This document shows, in pieces, positions 19,134 to 28,197 of a stretch of 64,000 nt of DNA (the first letter of the stretch is position 1; every line of letters begins with the position of its first letter). The position numbers and the translations under genes are program-made. The stretch is from contig NZ_CP072865.1 of assembly GCF_017948245.1 (NCBI RefSeq), positions 3,745,501-3,809,500 of the forward strand, written 5' to 3'. Below the pieces are notes generated by a model. That model saw nothing but the letters and a program-made list of their open reading frames with translations, did not search any database and was not told where the DNA came from. This DNA is from Rhizobium sp. NLR16a. GTDB lineage: Bacteria; Pseudomonadota; Alphaproteobacteria; Rhizobiales; Rhizobiaceae.

Positions 19134-20684
19134 TTATTCGTTGATCAGCCGCTTCAGCAGCTCGATTTCGTGCGAAAGCTTGGTGTCACCGGATATCAGC
19201 TCCTCGATCTTGCGCACGGCGTGCAGCACGGTCGTGTGATCGCGCCCGCCGAAGCGGCGGCCGATTTCCGGAAAGGAGCGCGGCGTCAGCGTCTTCGACA
19301 GATACATGGCAATCTGGCGCGGCTTGACGATGACGCGGGTGCGGCGATTGGAGACCAGTTCCTGGCGCGAGACGTTGTAGTGCCTGGCGACGATGCGCTG
19401 AATATCCTCGATCCGCACGCGGCGCGGTTCGCCCGAACCGACGAGATGGGCGAGCAATTCGTCGACGCGCTCGATCGACAGGTTCGGTTCGAAGGAGCGG
19501 CGGAAGATCAGTTGGTTGAAGGCGCCTTCGAGTTCGCGGCCGCTGGCCGTGATGTTGCGGGCGACGTGCTGAAGCAGATCTGCCGGAATTTCGAGCGACG
19601 GATCCTCGAGACGGGCCGCGGCCAGACGCCGCTTGAGGATTTCGAGGCGCATTTCGTAATCCGGCGCGTCGAGTTCGATGGCAACGCCGCCCTGCAGGCG
19701 TGAGCGGACGCGCGGATCGAGAGACTCCAGCTCCCATGGCGCGCGGTCGGCGGCGACGACGACCTGCTTGGCGCTGTCGAGCAGCATATTCAGGAGGTGG
19801 CAGAATTCATGCTGGATCATCTTGCCCTGCAGGAACTGCATGTCGTCGATGATCAGGAGATCGATGTTGCGCAATGAATCCTTCAGCGTCAGCGCGTCGT
19901 TGTCGCGGATCGCCGTGGCGAAGCGCCACATGAAATATTCGGCCGTCAGATAGACGACGCGCAGGGCTCGCGGGTTCTGCACCGCCGCATTGGCGATCGC
20001 CTGCAGCAGATGGGTCTTGCCGAGCCCGACCGTCGAATGGACGAAGAGCGGATTGAAACGTACGGCGCCGGAGCCAACTTCCGCGATCGTCTTGGCAGCC
20101 GCAAGCGCGACGCGGTTCGAGCTGCCTTCCACGAAGGTATCGAAGGTGAAACGGCTGTCGAGCGGCGAACCGAACAGCGGCGTACCGAGGCTTGCGGGCC
20201 TTGCGGCGGCAACGGCCGAAACCGCCTGCTGGACGGCCTGACCGGCCGGCTGGGCGCTTGGCGGACGGCGCATCTGCGCGGGAGCAGCCGGCTCGGGCTG
20301 GACCACCTCGTCGACGGCCTTCATGCCGCTGCGGGTTGCCGTGCGCACCAGGATTTCGATCTTCAGGATTTCCGGGTCTTCGGCCTGAAACAGACCGGTA
20401 ATGAGATCGAGATAACGATTGTTGATCCACGACTTCAGGAAGGTCGTGGGAACCGAAAGGCGAACAACGCTCTTTGATACCGAATGCAGCTTCAGCCTGG
20501 CGAACCAGCTGGCATAGACGTCAGGACCGACCTGGGCCTTCAAGCGCGCGCTGACACGCTCAAACAAAATGCTCTGCTTCATTTCCGCCTTTGCTTCCCC
20601 CACTTCCTGGCGAATGGAGCCGAACGCCTGCGGTGCCGCATCCCCGTTGTCGAGCCCGCCCGCCATCATCGTATTTATCTGCAT
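19134..20684 (-). CDS. dnaA: chromosomal replication initiator protein DnaA
   Basis: DnaA binds origin DnaA boxes and opens the duplex. Domain I ([21 protein letters not shown]) is followed by a variable linker of Ala, Pro and Gln, and an AAA+ domain with Walker A in [11 protein letters not shown] and Walker B in [10 protein letters not shown]. The C-terminal helix-turn-helix DNA-binding domain has the signature [21 protein letters not shown]...[17 protein letters not shown]. The start is uncertain: 20684 gives 516 residues and has AAAGG upstream, whereas the in-frame ATG at 20582 gives 482 residues, closer to the usual rhizobial length. The mRNA leader or promoter region is long and rich in GANTC sites. 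Confidence 0.96.
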   Translation of the reverse strand: MQINTMMAGGLDNGDAAPQAFGSIRQEVGEAKAEMKQSILFERVSARLKAQVGPDVYASWFARLKLHSVSKSVVRLSVPTTFLKSWINNRYLDLITGLFQAEDPEILKIEILVRTATRSGMKAVDEVVQPEPAAPAQMRRPPSAQPAGQAVQQAVSAVAAARPASLGTPLFGSPLDSRFTFDTFVEGSSNRVALAAAKTIAEVGSGAVRFNPLFVHSTVGLGKTHLLQAIANAAVQNPRALRVVYLTAEYFMWRFATAIRDNDALTLKDSLRNIDLLIIDDMQFLQGKMIQHEFCHLLNMLLDSAKQVVVAADRAPWELESLDPRVRSRLQGGVAIELDAPDYEMRLEILKRRLAAARLEDPSLEIPADLLQHVARNITASGRELEGAFNQLIFRRSFEPNLSIERVDELLAHLVGSGEPRRVRIEDIQRIVARHYNVSRQELVSNRRTRVIVKPRQIAMYLSKTLTPRSFPEIGRRFGGRDHTTVLHAVRKIEELISGDTKLSHEIELLKRLINE

Positions 20685-20705
20685 AATGCCGCCTTTCAAT
20701 TCCAC

Positions 20706-21194
20706 CGGGCGGCCTCCGCTAAAACAGCCGCCCGATCATTCCCCGCTTTGACGGGCTGGCGGCATCCTCATGAAGCCACCCGCCTGCCGGTTCACTCAAA
20801 CACGGCACAGAAGCCCGTTGCAGGTACCGCGTTCATGCGGCGCCTTCATCGGCTTTCCATGCCAAGCTGTCGGTCAATCCTCGTTTTCGGCCGACCAGCC
20901 CGAACGCAATATTACTATCCCCTATCCGGCAGCCTCACGCTAAACGTGTGATTGCCATAGGCACAAAACATCCCTGCCCCGTAACAGCCACGTTACGGCC
21001 CAAATCCGTCAAGTGCTTGAAAAAACGGAAGCGCAAGGCTCCGTAACAGATGGCACAAATTCATCGCCCTGCCGACGTGGCAGTTAAGACCGAACTCTAC
21101 AGGTGATGTCCGCGCCCTCTGTTGGACGCCATTTAGGCAGGATCAAATGGCAAGATCAACGATGAATTTTACGCAAAATTAAGATGCGGCCATT
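20706..21194. other. proximal dnaA upstream region, no gene seen
   Basis: About 490 bases without a credible gene. It contains no TTATNCACA-type DnaA box that I can find and no GANTC site. Three GTAAC motifs occur, two forming the inverted repeat GTAAC-N6-GTTAC (20981-20996) and one at 21043-21047. A CtrA-like sequence lies at its far end. The dnaA promoter is expected in or beyond this stretch. Confidence 0.5.
21168..21182. promoter_or_regulatory. possible CtrA-binding site
   Basis: TTTA-N7-TTAA (21168-21171 and 21179-21182) is one mismatch from the CtrA consensus TTAA-N7-TTAA. It lies upstream of dnaA and next to the GANTC cluster, both typical of cell-cycle-controlled alphaproteobacterial promoters. 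A single short motif is weak evidence. Confidence 0.3.
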
Positions 21195-21466
21195 GACTCC
21201 AGCGACCCTTTTCGGGCGTCACACCAGCGTCAAAAAAGAATCGCAGTTGAATCAACGAGATTCCCCGTTCGGGCTATTTTGACACGCAAAGAAAGAAAAA
21301 AAATAAAAATCTGCTTGACTCGCCCCTGATCCGCAAAGGTTCGGCCAGAGTCGCGCAGCGAGAAAGCATCCTTGCGCAAGTCATTGTTTTTGAACACTTT
21401 TTCCTGTCATGGCACTGACACGAAACAGTCGTGAGATTCACCATGCAGAGGCCGTTCGGCAGAATC
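21195..21466. promoter_or_regulatory. cluster of eight GANTC (CcrM) sites upstream of dnaA
   Basis: GANTC occurs at 21195, 21238, 21249, 21259, 21317, 21348, 21435 and 21462. That is eight sites in 272 bases, where about one is expected at this base composition, and none occurs in the 489 bases nearer dnaA. An A-rich tract (about 21288-21310) lies in the middle. CcrM methylates GANTC and its hemimethylated state controls dnaA and ctrA expression in Caulobacter. The role here is inferred. Confidence 0.6.
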
Positions 21467-21493
21467 GAAAAAGCCCGGTAAAATTACCGGGCT
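21467..21493 (-). terminator. terminator of rpsT
   Basis: AGCCCGGTAA (21472-21481) and TTACCGGGCT (21484-21493) form a near-perfect stem. Read on the minus strand it ends in GCTTTTTCG, so five Ts follow the hairpin. It lies about 30 bases past the rpsT stop. Confidence 0.88.
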
Positions 21494-21523
21494 AATCATA
21501 ACGAGGAGGTCGTTAATGGATTA

Positions 21524-21802
21524 TTACGCGGTCGTGGAGACCGACAGAGCCTTCACACGAGCGGCCAGGCGAGAGACCTTGCGCGACGCCGTGTTGGAGT
21601 GCAGCACGCCCTTGCTGGCGGCGCGGGCGAGTTCCGGCTGAGCGGCCAGGAAAGCTGCCTTCGCCTTGTCGGCGTCACCGGATGCGATGGCCTCTTCGAC
21701 CTGGCGAACGAAAGTACGAACGCGCGAGCGACGAGCCTTATTGACGTCGGTACGGCGGGCGATCTTGCGGGTCGCTTTTTTCGCCGAAGTTGTATTGGCC
21801 AT
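21524..21802 (-). CDS. rpsT: 30S ribosomal protein S20
   Basis: This small, very basic ribosomal protein (92 residues) binds 16S rRNA. The start [27 protein letters not shown] (ATG at 21802) is chosen, because S20 proteins begin MANxxSAKK. The longer frame from 21829 adds nine non-homologous residues. Position upstream of dnaA is the standard rhizobial order. Confidence 0.95.
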   Translation of the reverse strand: MANTTSAKKATRKIARRTDVNKARRSRVRTFVRQVEEAIASGDADKAKAAFLAAQPELARAASKGVLHSNTASRKVSRLAARVKALSVSTTA

Positions 21803-21993
21803 GGATGCCTCTCTCAAGAATTCGAACAAACTCCGCCATTACCGCGGGCCCTGCGGCCACCAAATCCAGCAATGCGGGAGCAATCGCGGAAAACCAGAGC
21901 GGCTTTCCGAACCGTGGGCGGGCATATAACCCTAAAGCCGGCCCACGTCAACGCGGATTTTCAAGCTTTCCGGCGGCAAGCGCCGAAAAGCAT

Positions 21994-22767
21994 TCAACGG
22001 TGCTTGAAGGCAGGTTTGCGCTTCTCGATGAAGGCGGTCATGCCTTCCTTCTGATCGTCCGTGGCAAAGAGACTATGAAACAGGCGGCGTTCGAACCGCA
22101 ACCCTTCCTCCAGCGTCGTCTCGAAGGCGCGGTTGACCGCCTCCTTGGCCATCATGACCGAGGGCTGCGACAGCGCGGCGATCTTTTCGGCGGCGGCCAA
22201 AGCCTCATCGATGAGACGCTCGGGCGCCACCACACGCGAAACGAGTCCCGACCGTTCCGCCTCGGCCGCATCCATCATGCGGCCGGTCAGGATCAGATCC
22301 ATGGCCTTCGCCTTGCCGACGGCGCGTGTCAGCCGCTGAGAGCCGCCCATGCCGGGAATGACGCCAAGGTTGATCTCCGGCTGGCCGAACTTCGCGGTCT
22401 CCGAAGCGATGATGAAATCGCACATCATGGCGAGCTCGCAGCCACCACCGAGGGCAAAACCGCTGACGGCAGCGATCACCGGCTTGCGCGCCTTGGCGAC
22501 ATCATCCCAGCCGCTGATGAAATCACTCTTATAGATATCGGCGAACTGAAGCGACTGCATCTCCTTGATGTCGGCGCCGGCGGCAAAGGCGCGTTCGGAA
22601 CCGGTGAGCACGATCGCGCCGACGGCATCGTCTTCATGGAAAGCGGCATAGGCCTGCTTCAGCTCCCTCAGCACGGTAGAATTCAGCGCGTTCAGCGCCT
22701 GCGGGCGGTTCAGCGTGACGAGGCCGACAGTGCCTCGGGTTTCGACGATCAAGGTCTCGTAAGCCAT
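21994..22767 (-). CDS. enoyl-CoA hydratase (crotonase family)
   Basis: This 257-residue crotonase hydrates trans-2-enoyl-CoA in beta-oxidation-type pathways. The oxyanion-hole segments [11 protein letters not shown] and [15 protein letters not shown] are present. The two catalytic glutamates are in the GGCELAM and [15 protein letters not shown] blocks. The start at 22767 ([15 protein letters not shown]) matches family length, and the longer open frame upstream is not family-like. Fatty-acid versus phenylacetate or amino-acid catabolism cannot be decided. Confidence 0.92.
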   Translation of the reverse strand: MAYETLIVETRGTVGLVTLNRPQALNALNSTVLRELKQAYAAFHEDDAVGAIVLTGSERAFAAGADIKEMQSLQFADIYKSDFISGWDDVAKARKPVIAAVSGFALGGGCELAMMCDFIIASETAKFGQPEINLGVIPGMGGSQRLTRAVGKAKAMDLILTGRMMDAAEAERSGLVSRVVAPERLIDEALAAAEKIAALSQPSVMMAKEAVNRAFETTLEEGLRFERRLFHSLFATDDQKEGMTAFIEKRKPAFKHR

Positions 22768-22790
22768 GCTGTTCTCCCGGTTTCTCACTG

Positions 22791-23681
22791 TTACTTCTGA
22801 CAGGCGGCGCAATAGAAGGTGGAGCGGCCCGCCTGCACGACACGGGCGACCGTACCGCCGCAGCCGGGCGTGCCGCAAGCCTCACCTTCGCGATCATAGA
22901 CGGAGAAGGAATGCTGGAAATAGCCGAGCGATCCGTCGGCCTGGATATGGTCTCGCAGCGACGATCCGCCGGCGGCGATCGCATCGGCGATGACGTCGCG
23001 GATCGAGGCGACCAGCAGGTCGAGCTGCTGCTTCGGCCGGCCGCCCGGTGTCACCAGCGTGCCGGCAGCACGCAGCGGCGACAAATGCGCGCGCCACAGC
23101 GCCTCGCATACATATATATTGCCGAGACCGGCAATGTTCTTCTGGTCGAGCAGCGCGCTCTTCAGCGGCTGTGCCTTGTCGCGAAGACGTTCGGCCAGAT
23201 AAGTGGCGCCGAGTTCGTTTCCCGTCGGCTCCGGGCCGAGATCGCGGAAGAAGGGATGGGCGGCGAGATCGGCGCGTCCGACCATATCCATGAAGCCGAA
23301 ACGACGCGGGTCGTTGTAGATGACGCGGCGCGCACCGTCCGGACCCTGCAGATGAAAGACGACGTGATCGTGTTTCTCATCCTTCGAGCGGGCGTGGTGG
23401 AATTCGCCCGCCATTGCGGAGGCGGAGCCCTTCTCGATGCGAAAGGAACCGGACATGCCGAGATGGGAAATCAGCGTGTTGCCGTCGTCGAGATCGACCA
23501 GCAGATATTTGGCGCGCCGACCAAGGCCGATGATGGTGCGGCCGGAAACCCTGTCCGCCAAGGCATCGGGAAAGGGGAAGCGCAAATCCTTACGCCGCAG
23601 TTCCAGCCTGGCAATGAGAGCTCCTTCCATCGCCGGCGCCAGGCCGCGTTTGACGGTTTCGACTTCTGGCAATTCCGGCAT
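22791..23681 (-). CDS. mutM: formamidopyrimidine-DNA glycosylase MutM (Fpg)
   Basis: This 296-residue bifunctional glycosylase/AP lyase removes 8-oxoguanine. The N-terminal proline nucleophile is in [10 protein letters not shown], directly after the initiator Met. The helix-two-turn-helix is in [22 protein letters not shown]-terminal zinc finger follows with four cysteines (CGTPGCGG...FYCAAC). Divergent from ubiE and 23 bases upstream of the enoyl-CoA hydratase on the same strand. Confidence 0.96.
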   Translation of the reverse strand: MPELPEVETVKRGLAPAMEGALIARLELRRKDLRFPFPDALADRVSGRTIIGLGRRAKYLLVDLDDGNTLISHLGMSGSFRIEKGSASAMAGEFHHARSKDEKHDHVVFHLQGPDGARRVIYNDPRRFGFMDMVGRADLAAHPFFRDLGPEPTGNELGATYLAERLRDKAQPLKSALLDQKNIAGLGNIYVCEALWRAHLSPLRAAGTLVTPGGRPKQQLDLLVASIRDVIADAIAAGGSSLRDHIQADGSLGYFQHSFSVYDREGEACGTPGCGGTVARVVQAGRSTFYCAACQK

Positions 23682-23829
23682 CTTAACCCATCTCTATTGA
23701 ACGTGTTTCAACCGAGGACGATGTGCGCTATAGCGCCAGTGTGCCGCGGAGAGCGCGGTCCAGTGATAACGTCGCGCGCGGTCTTTCGCTACGGTCGCCG
23801 CGCCGATCTTCAAGGAACGGAGCAGCCTG

Positions 23830-24606
23830 ATGTCAGAAAGCCGCACTTCCGCCGATGGCGGCATGGAGACCTCCTACGGCTTCCGCGAGGTGCCGGGCGG
23901 CGAGAAGCAGGGCCTGGTCAACCAGGTGTTCCACAAGGTCGCCAAGCGCTACGACATCATGAACGACGTTATGTCGGCCGGCATGCACCGGGTCTGGAAA
24001 GATGCGATGATCTCGGCGCTCAACCCGCGCAAGGAGGCGGGCTACAAGGTGCTCGACGTGGCCGGCGGCACCGGCGACATCGCCTTTCGCATCATCGAGG
24101 CCTCGGGCCGGCAGGCACGCGCGACGGTGCTCGATATCAACGGCTCGATGCTCGGCGTCGGCGCCGAACGGGCGGCAAAGAAGAAGCTTTCCGACAATCT
24201 CACCTTCATCGAGGCGAATGCCGAGGAACTGCCGTTCGAGGCCGCCAGCTTCGACGCCTATACGATCGCCTTCGGCATCCGCAATGTGCCGAGGATCGAC
24301 AAGGCGCTGTCTGAGGCCCATCGCGTGTTGAAGCGCGGCGGACGGCTGCTGGTCCTGGAATTTTCCGAAGTCGACATGCCGCTTCTCGACAAGATCTACG
24401 ACGCCTGGTCGTTCAACGCTATTCCCCAATTCGGCAAGGTGATCACGGGCGATGCCGAACCCTACCAGTATCTGGTGGAATCGATCCGCAAATTCCCGAA
24501 CCAGGAGAACTTCGCGGCGATGATCCGCCAGGCCGGCTTTTCGCGCGTCACCTACACCAATTATACCGGCGGCATCGCTGCGCTGCATTCCGGCTGGAAG
24601 CTCTGA
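23830..24606 (+). CDS. ubiE: ubiquinone/menaquinone C-methyltransferase UbiE
   Basis: This 258-residue SAM-dependent C-methyltransferase acts in ubiquinone synthesis. It has the UbiE signatures [18 protein letters not shown] and [18 protein letters not shown], plus the SAM-binding [16 protein letters not shown] 23830 follows the AAGGAACGGAG ribosome site. It is separated from ubiB by a palindromic repeat, but the two belong to the same pathway. The mutM-ubiE-ubiB order is conserved in alphaproteobacteria. Confidence 0.95.
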   Translation: MSESRTSADGGMETSYGFREVPGGEKQGLVNQVFHKVAKRYDIMNDVMSAGMHRVWKDAMISALNPRKEAGYKVLDVAGGTGDIAFRIIEASGRQARATVLDINGSMLGVGAERAAKKKLSDNLTFIEANAEELPFEAASFDAYTIAFGIRNVPRIDKALSEAHRVLKRGGRLLVLEFSEVDMPLLDKIYDAWSFNAIPQFGKVITGDAEPYQYLVESIRKFPNQENFAAMIRQAGFSRVTYTNYTGGIAALHSGWKL

Positions 24607-24630
24607 GGGAATGATGCAGTCTCCACGTTT

Positions 24631-24787
24631 TCCCTCATTCCCTTCCTCGGGTTTTGCCCGAGGGATGTCACAGGAAGCCAGCGCAGCCCGGTCCCGGGCT
24701 GCAAAAGATTCTTTTATATTTCCTGACTCATTCACCGCGCAGACGCGCGGTGGCCGGATTCCTGTGACGAGCACAGGAATGAGGGAG
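24631..24787. repeat. palindromic intergenic repeat element between ubiE and ubiB
   Basis: An approximately 157-base element is bounded by 11-bp inverted ends TCCCTCATTCC (24631-24641) and GGAATGAGGGA (24777-24787). It contains four internal hairpins: CCTCGGG/CCCGAGG, CAGCCCGG/CCGGGCTG, ACCGCGC/GCGCGGT and ATTCCTGTG/CACAGGAAT. It resembles the non-coding mosaic repeats scattered in rhizobial genomes. It has no coding capacity. Confidence 0.6.
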
Positions 24788-24825
24788 GAGAGATTGGCCG
24801 CGCCTTCACAAGCAGGCCAGCCTGC

Positions 24826-26400
24826 ATGAGCACTTTCGGAGCCTATTTCCGCCTCTGGCGCGTCGGCTGGGTGCTCGTGCGTGAGGGCGTCGTGTCGGCC
24901 CTGCCGTCCGAAGGCCTGCCGCCTTCGGTCGCGCTTGCCAAATCCTTCGTCACGATATTCGAGCGCGGCAGGGCGCGGTATCAGAAGCGCAGCGATCGGC
25001 TGGCACAGGCGGTCGAGCGGCTCGGCCCCTCCTATGTCAAGATCGGTCAGTTCCTGGCGACGCGGCCCGACGTCGTCGGCGTCGAATTCGCCAACGACCT
25101 GTCACAGTTGCAGGACCGGATGGCCTTCTTCCCCTCGGCGGCCGCAAAGGCGAGTATCGAAGGATCGCTCGGGCGGCCGGTCGACGAACTCTATGCGAGC
25201 TTCGGCGAGCCGATCGCCGCCGCCTCGATCGCGCAGGTGCATCCGGCCGAAGTCGAAACGGTAGAAGGCCGAAGGAAGGTCGCCGTCAAGGTCGTCCGGC
25301 CGGGCGTGCGCCAGCGTTTTGTCCATGACATCGAGGCAATGTATCTGGTCGCCCACATGCAGGAGCGGTTCATGCCGTCCAGCCGGCGGCTGCGGCCGGT
25401 CGAGGTGACGAAGACGCTGGAACAGACGACGAAGGTGGAGATGGACCTTCGCCTAGAGGCGGCAGCGCTTTCGGAGATCGCCGAAAACACCGGCAGCGAC
25501 CCCGGCTTTCGCGTGCCGAAGGTCGACTGGGAGCGCACAGGGCGCGACGTCATCACCATGGAATGGATCGACGGCACGAGAATGTCCGATGTCGAGGGCT
25601 TGCGCGCGGCCGGCCACGACCTCAACCTGCTCGCCGATACACTGATCCAGTCCTTCCTGCGCCACACGCTGCGCGACGGTTTCTTCCATGCCGACATGCA
25701 TCCCGGCAATCTCTTCGTCGATGCCGGCGGTTTGATCGTCGCCGTCGACATGGGCATTGTCGGGCGGCTCGGCAAGAAGGAGCGACGGTTCCTGGCCGAG
25801 ATCCTCTATGGCTTCATCACCCGCGATTACATCCGCGTCGCAGAGGTGCATTTCGAGGCCGGCTACGTGCCCGGCCACCACAATGTCGAAAGCTTCGCCC
25901 AGGCGATCCGGGCGATCGGCGAGCCGATCCACGGGCAGCCGGCCGAAACGATCTCGATGGGCAAGCTCCTGACGCTGCTGTTCGAAGTGACCGAACTCTT
26001 CGACATGGCGACACGGCCGGAACTGGTGATGCTGCAGAAGACCATGGTCGTGGTCGAAGGCGTGTCGCGCATGCTCAACCCGCGCTTCAATATGTGGAAG
26101 GCCTCCGAGCCTGTCGTCGGCGACTGGATCCGCACCAATCTCGGCCCGAAGCGGATCGTCACCGATCTCAAGGACGGGCTGAAGGCGGCGGTCAAGCTCG
26201 CCGAAGCCGCGCCGGAAATCGCGGCGAAAACTGAGAAATTCCACCATCAGCTGCTGCATATGAGCGAGCACGGCCTGCGTTTCGACGATCAGACGGCCGA
26301 GGCGATCGGCACGGCCGAGGCGCGGCACAACCGCTCGGGCAGGATCGCGCTCTGGGTGATTGCATTGACGCTCCTCTATATTGCCTGGATGCTGAGCTGA
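24826..26400 (+). CDS. ubiB: ubiquinone biosynthesis protein UbiB (ABC1/ADCK kinase family)
   Basis: This 524-residue atypical kinase-like membrane protein is needed for ubiquinone synthesis. The family-specific KxGQ motif is in SYVKIGQFLATRPDVVG. HADMHPGNLFV and AVDMGIVGR supply the catalytic-loop and metal-binding aspartates. A C-terminal hydrophobic anchor (IALWVIALTLLYIAWML) is present, and some homologues have two such helices. ATG 24826 is chosen because it gives the normal N-terminus. Confidence 0.94.
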   Translation: MSTFGAYFRLWRVGWVLVREGVVSALPSEGLPPSVALAKSFVTIFERGRARYQKRSDRLAQAVERLGPSYVKIGQFLATRPDVVGVEFANDLSQLQDRMAFFPSAAAKASIEGSLGRPVDELYASFGEPIAAASIAQVHPAEVETVEGRRKVAVKVVRPGVRQRFVHDIEAMYLVAHMQERFMPSSRRLRPVEVTKTLEQTTKVEMDLRLEAAALSEIAENTGSDPGFRVPKVDWERTGRDVITMEWIDGTRMSDVEGLRAAGHDLNLLADTLIQSFLRHTLRDGFFHADMHPGNLFVDAGGLIVAVDMGIVGRLGKKERRFLAEILYGFITRDYIRVAEVHFEAGYVPGHHNVESFAQAIRAIGEPIHGQPAETISMGKLLTLLFEVTELFDMATRPELVMLQKTMVVVEGVSRMLNPRFNMWKASEPVVGDWIRTNLGPKRIVTDLKDGLKAAVKLAEAAPEIAAKTEKFHHQLLHMSEHGLRFDDQTAEAIGTAEARHNRSGRIALWVIALTLLYIAWMLS

Positions 26401-26488
26401 CCATTCCGATAACATGCTGTGTTCGGCATTTAGGATATCCCATGTGACGGAGGGCTGGCTTAGTCTCGCAGTTTAGGAGATACGGCAC

Positions 26489-28066
26489 ATGCAGCACGAA
26501 CGCCTTGGCATCGAACTTTCCGGACGACCGCTCGGTTTTGCCGAGATGGTGACGATTGGTGCCGGCAAGGCGAGGATTTCGGCTTCACCGACCGGCATGG
26601 CCCGCATCGCGATTGCGCGCGAGATCGTCGAGGACGCGATTGCTTCAGGCACGCCCGTTTACGGATCGACGACCGGCGTCGGCGCCATGAAGGACGTGGA
26701 GTGGTCGGCCGACGAACTCGACACCTTCAATCTCGGCCTGGTGCGTGCCCATCACTTCGGCACCGGCACACCCTTTTCCTGCAATGTGGTGCGCAACGCC
26801 ATGGCCATCCGCGTCAACACGGCGCTGACCGGCCAGGTCGGCTGCACGCCGGAGCTGATCGAGGCCTATATCAGAATGCTCGAGGCCGATCTCATCCCAG
26901 TCGTGCGCCGCACCGGCTCGATCGGCTGCGCCGATATCGGCCTGATGGGACAGATCGGCGCGGTGTTGACCGGCGTCGGCGAAGCAGTCTACCGCGGCAG
27001 CCGGATGCAGGCGGCCGACGCTTTCCGGGCAGCGGGGATAGAACCGGTGCGGATGGCGCCGCGCGACAGCCTCGCTTCGCTGAGCGTCAATGCGGTGAGC
27101 TTTGCGGCGGCAGCGGAAACGACGCGCAATGCCGCGGCCTCGATCCGCATCCTGCTCGCCACCGGGATGATGGCGGCCGGCGCGCTCGGCGCCTCCCGCG
27201 ATCCATGGAAGGCAGTGCGCCATGTCGGCACAGCGCGCGAGGCGCTGATCGGCGCCTGGCTCTGCAACGCCTCGGACGAATGGGACTGGCCGGTTGCAAC
27301 GCATGTGCAGGATCCGCTCAGCCTGCGCATGATCGCCCAGGTGTTCGGCGCCGTCATCGAAAATCTGCTTTCGACCGGTCACAAGATCCTTGCCGCCACC
27401 GGACGCTCGGACGACAATCCTGTCGTCGTCGAGGGCCGGGTGATGACATCAGGCGGTTCGCTTCCGCTCGATGTGACGATCCTGCTCGAATCGGCCGCAC
27501 TCTGTATGGCGCATGCGGCGCGCAACGCCTTCAACCGCTGCGTCATTCTCGGCAACGGCCAGCGGCGCGACCTCCCGGTCAACCTCGTGCCGCCGGGACG
27601 GATTGCCACCGGCTTCGGGCCGATCATCAAGCTTGCCGGCGAAATCTTCTCGCGTGTCCTGTCGATGTCCGGTCCCGTTTCGGCGCAGTCGCTGGTCGTT
27701 GCGGCCGGCCTGGAGGACGAGGCCGCCTTCCTGCCGCTGGTCATCGAGCGTTTCGAGCGGCAGATGCAGGCGCTGAAGCGCCTCGCCGCTCTCGAGGCGC
27801 TCTTGTCTGCCCAGGCGATCGACATTCTCGGCGATGAACCGAAGGGTGTGGCCGGCATGCTCTTTGAGGTCGTGCGCAAACATGCGGCTTTTTACACCGT
27901 CGACCGGCCGCTTTCAGCTGAGGTGGAGGCGATCGAGGAAGAGCTCGGATCGGACGATTTTCTCGCGAAGCTGACCGAGCAGGTTCCGATCGCCTCCTTC
28001 GACGATTTCTTCGCTCTCGGTTCGCCGGAGCCCATCGAAGGGCGCCTGGCCAGCCGAGCAGGATGA
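26489..28066 (+). CDS. histidine ammonia-lyase homologue lacking the MIO triad, probable ergothionase
   Basis: This 525-residue protein has the aromatic-amino-acid lyase fold: VYGSTTGVGAMKDVEW corresponds to the YGxNTGFG loop, and it retains LVRAHHFGTG and a helical core. Where true histidine lyases have GSVGASGDLAP, this protein reads GSIGCADIG (Gly143-Asp149). It is one residue shorter and has no Ala-Ser-Gly, so the MIO electrophile is unlikely to form. Ergothionase is such a homologue. It eliminates trimethylamine from ergothioneine to give thiourocanate, using acid/base catalysis. The four other pathway enzymes are encoded just downstream. It has a good ribosome site (GGAG at about -11) and is first in the operon. 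Confidence 0.8.
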   Translation: MQHERLGIELSGRPLGFAEMVTIGAGKARISASPTGMARIAIAREIVEDAIASGTPVYGSTTGVGAMKDVEWSADELDTFNLGLVRAHHFGTGTPFSCNVVRNAMAIRVNTALTGQVGCTPELIEAYIRMLEADLIPVVRRTGSIGCADIGLMGQIGAVLTGVGEAVYRGSRMQAADAFRAAGIEPVRMAPRDSLASLSVNAVSFAAAAETTRNAAASIRILLATGMMAAGALGASRDPWKAVRHVGTAREALIGAWLCNASDEWDWPVATHVQDPLSLRMIAQVFGAVIENLLSTGHKILAATGRSDDNPVVVEGRVMTSGGSLPLDVTILLESAALCMAHAARNAFNRCVILGNGQRRDLPVNLVPPGRIATGFGPIIKLAGEIFSRVLSMSGPVSAQSLVVAAGLEDEAAFLPLVIERFERQMQALKRLAALEALLSAQAIDILGDEPKGVAGMLFEVVRKHAAFYTVDRPLSAEVEAIEEELGSDDFLAKLTEQVPIASFDDFFALGSPEPIEGRLASRAG

Positions 28067-28197
28067 TTGTGGGCCGAGGCCCAAAATCTCAATCCTGCTC
28101 TACATTAACCGGTGCGTGATCCATCCGAAAGGCGTTCAAGCCTTGGCATCATGCTCCAGCCGGCAACGGTTCCGACGTCAGTCTAGGAGGAAGCGGC

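Noticed and set aside
20685..21523. Chromosomal origin of replication next to dnaA.
   Set aside because: No TTATNCACA-type DnaA boxes were found, and in Sinorhizobium the origin lies near hemE rather than dnaA. The GANTC cluster is kept only as a regulatory candidate.
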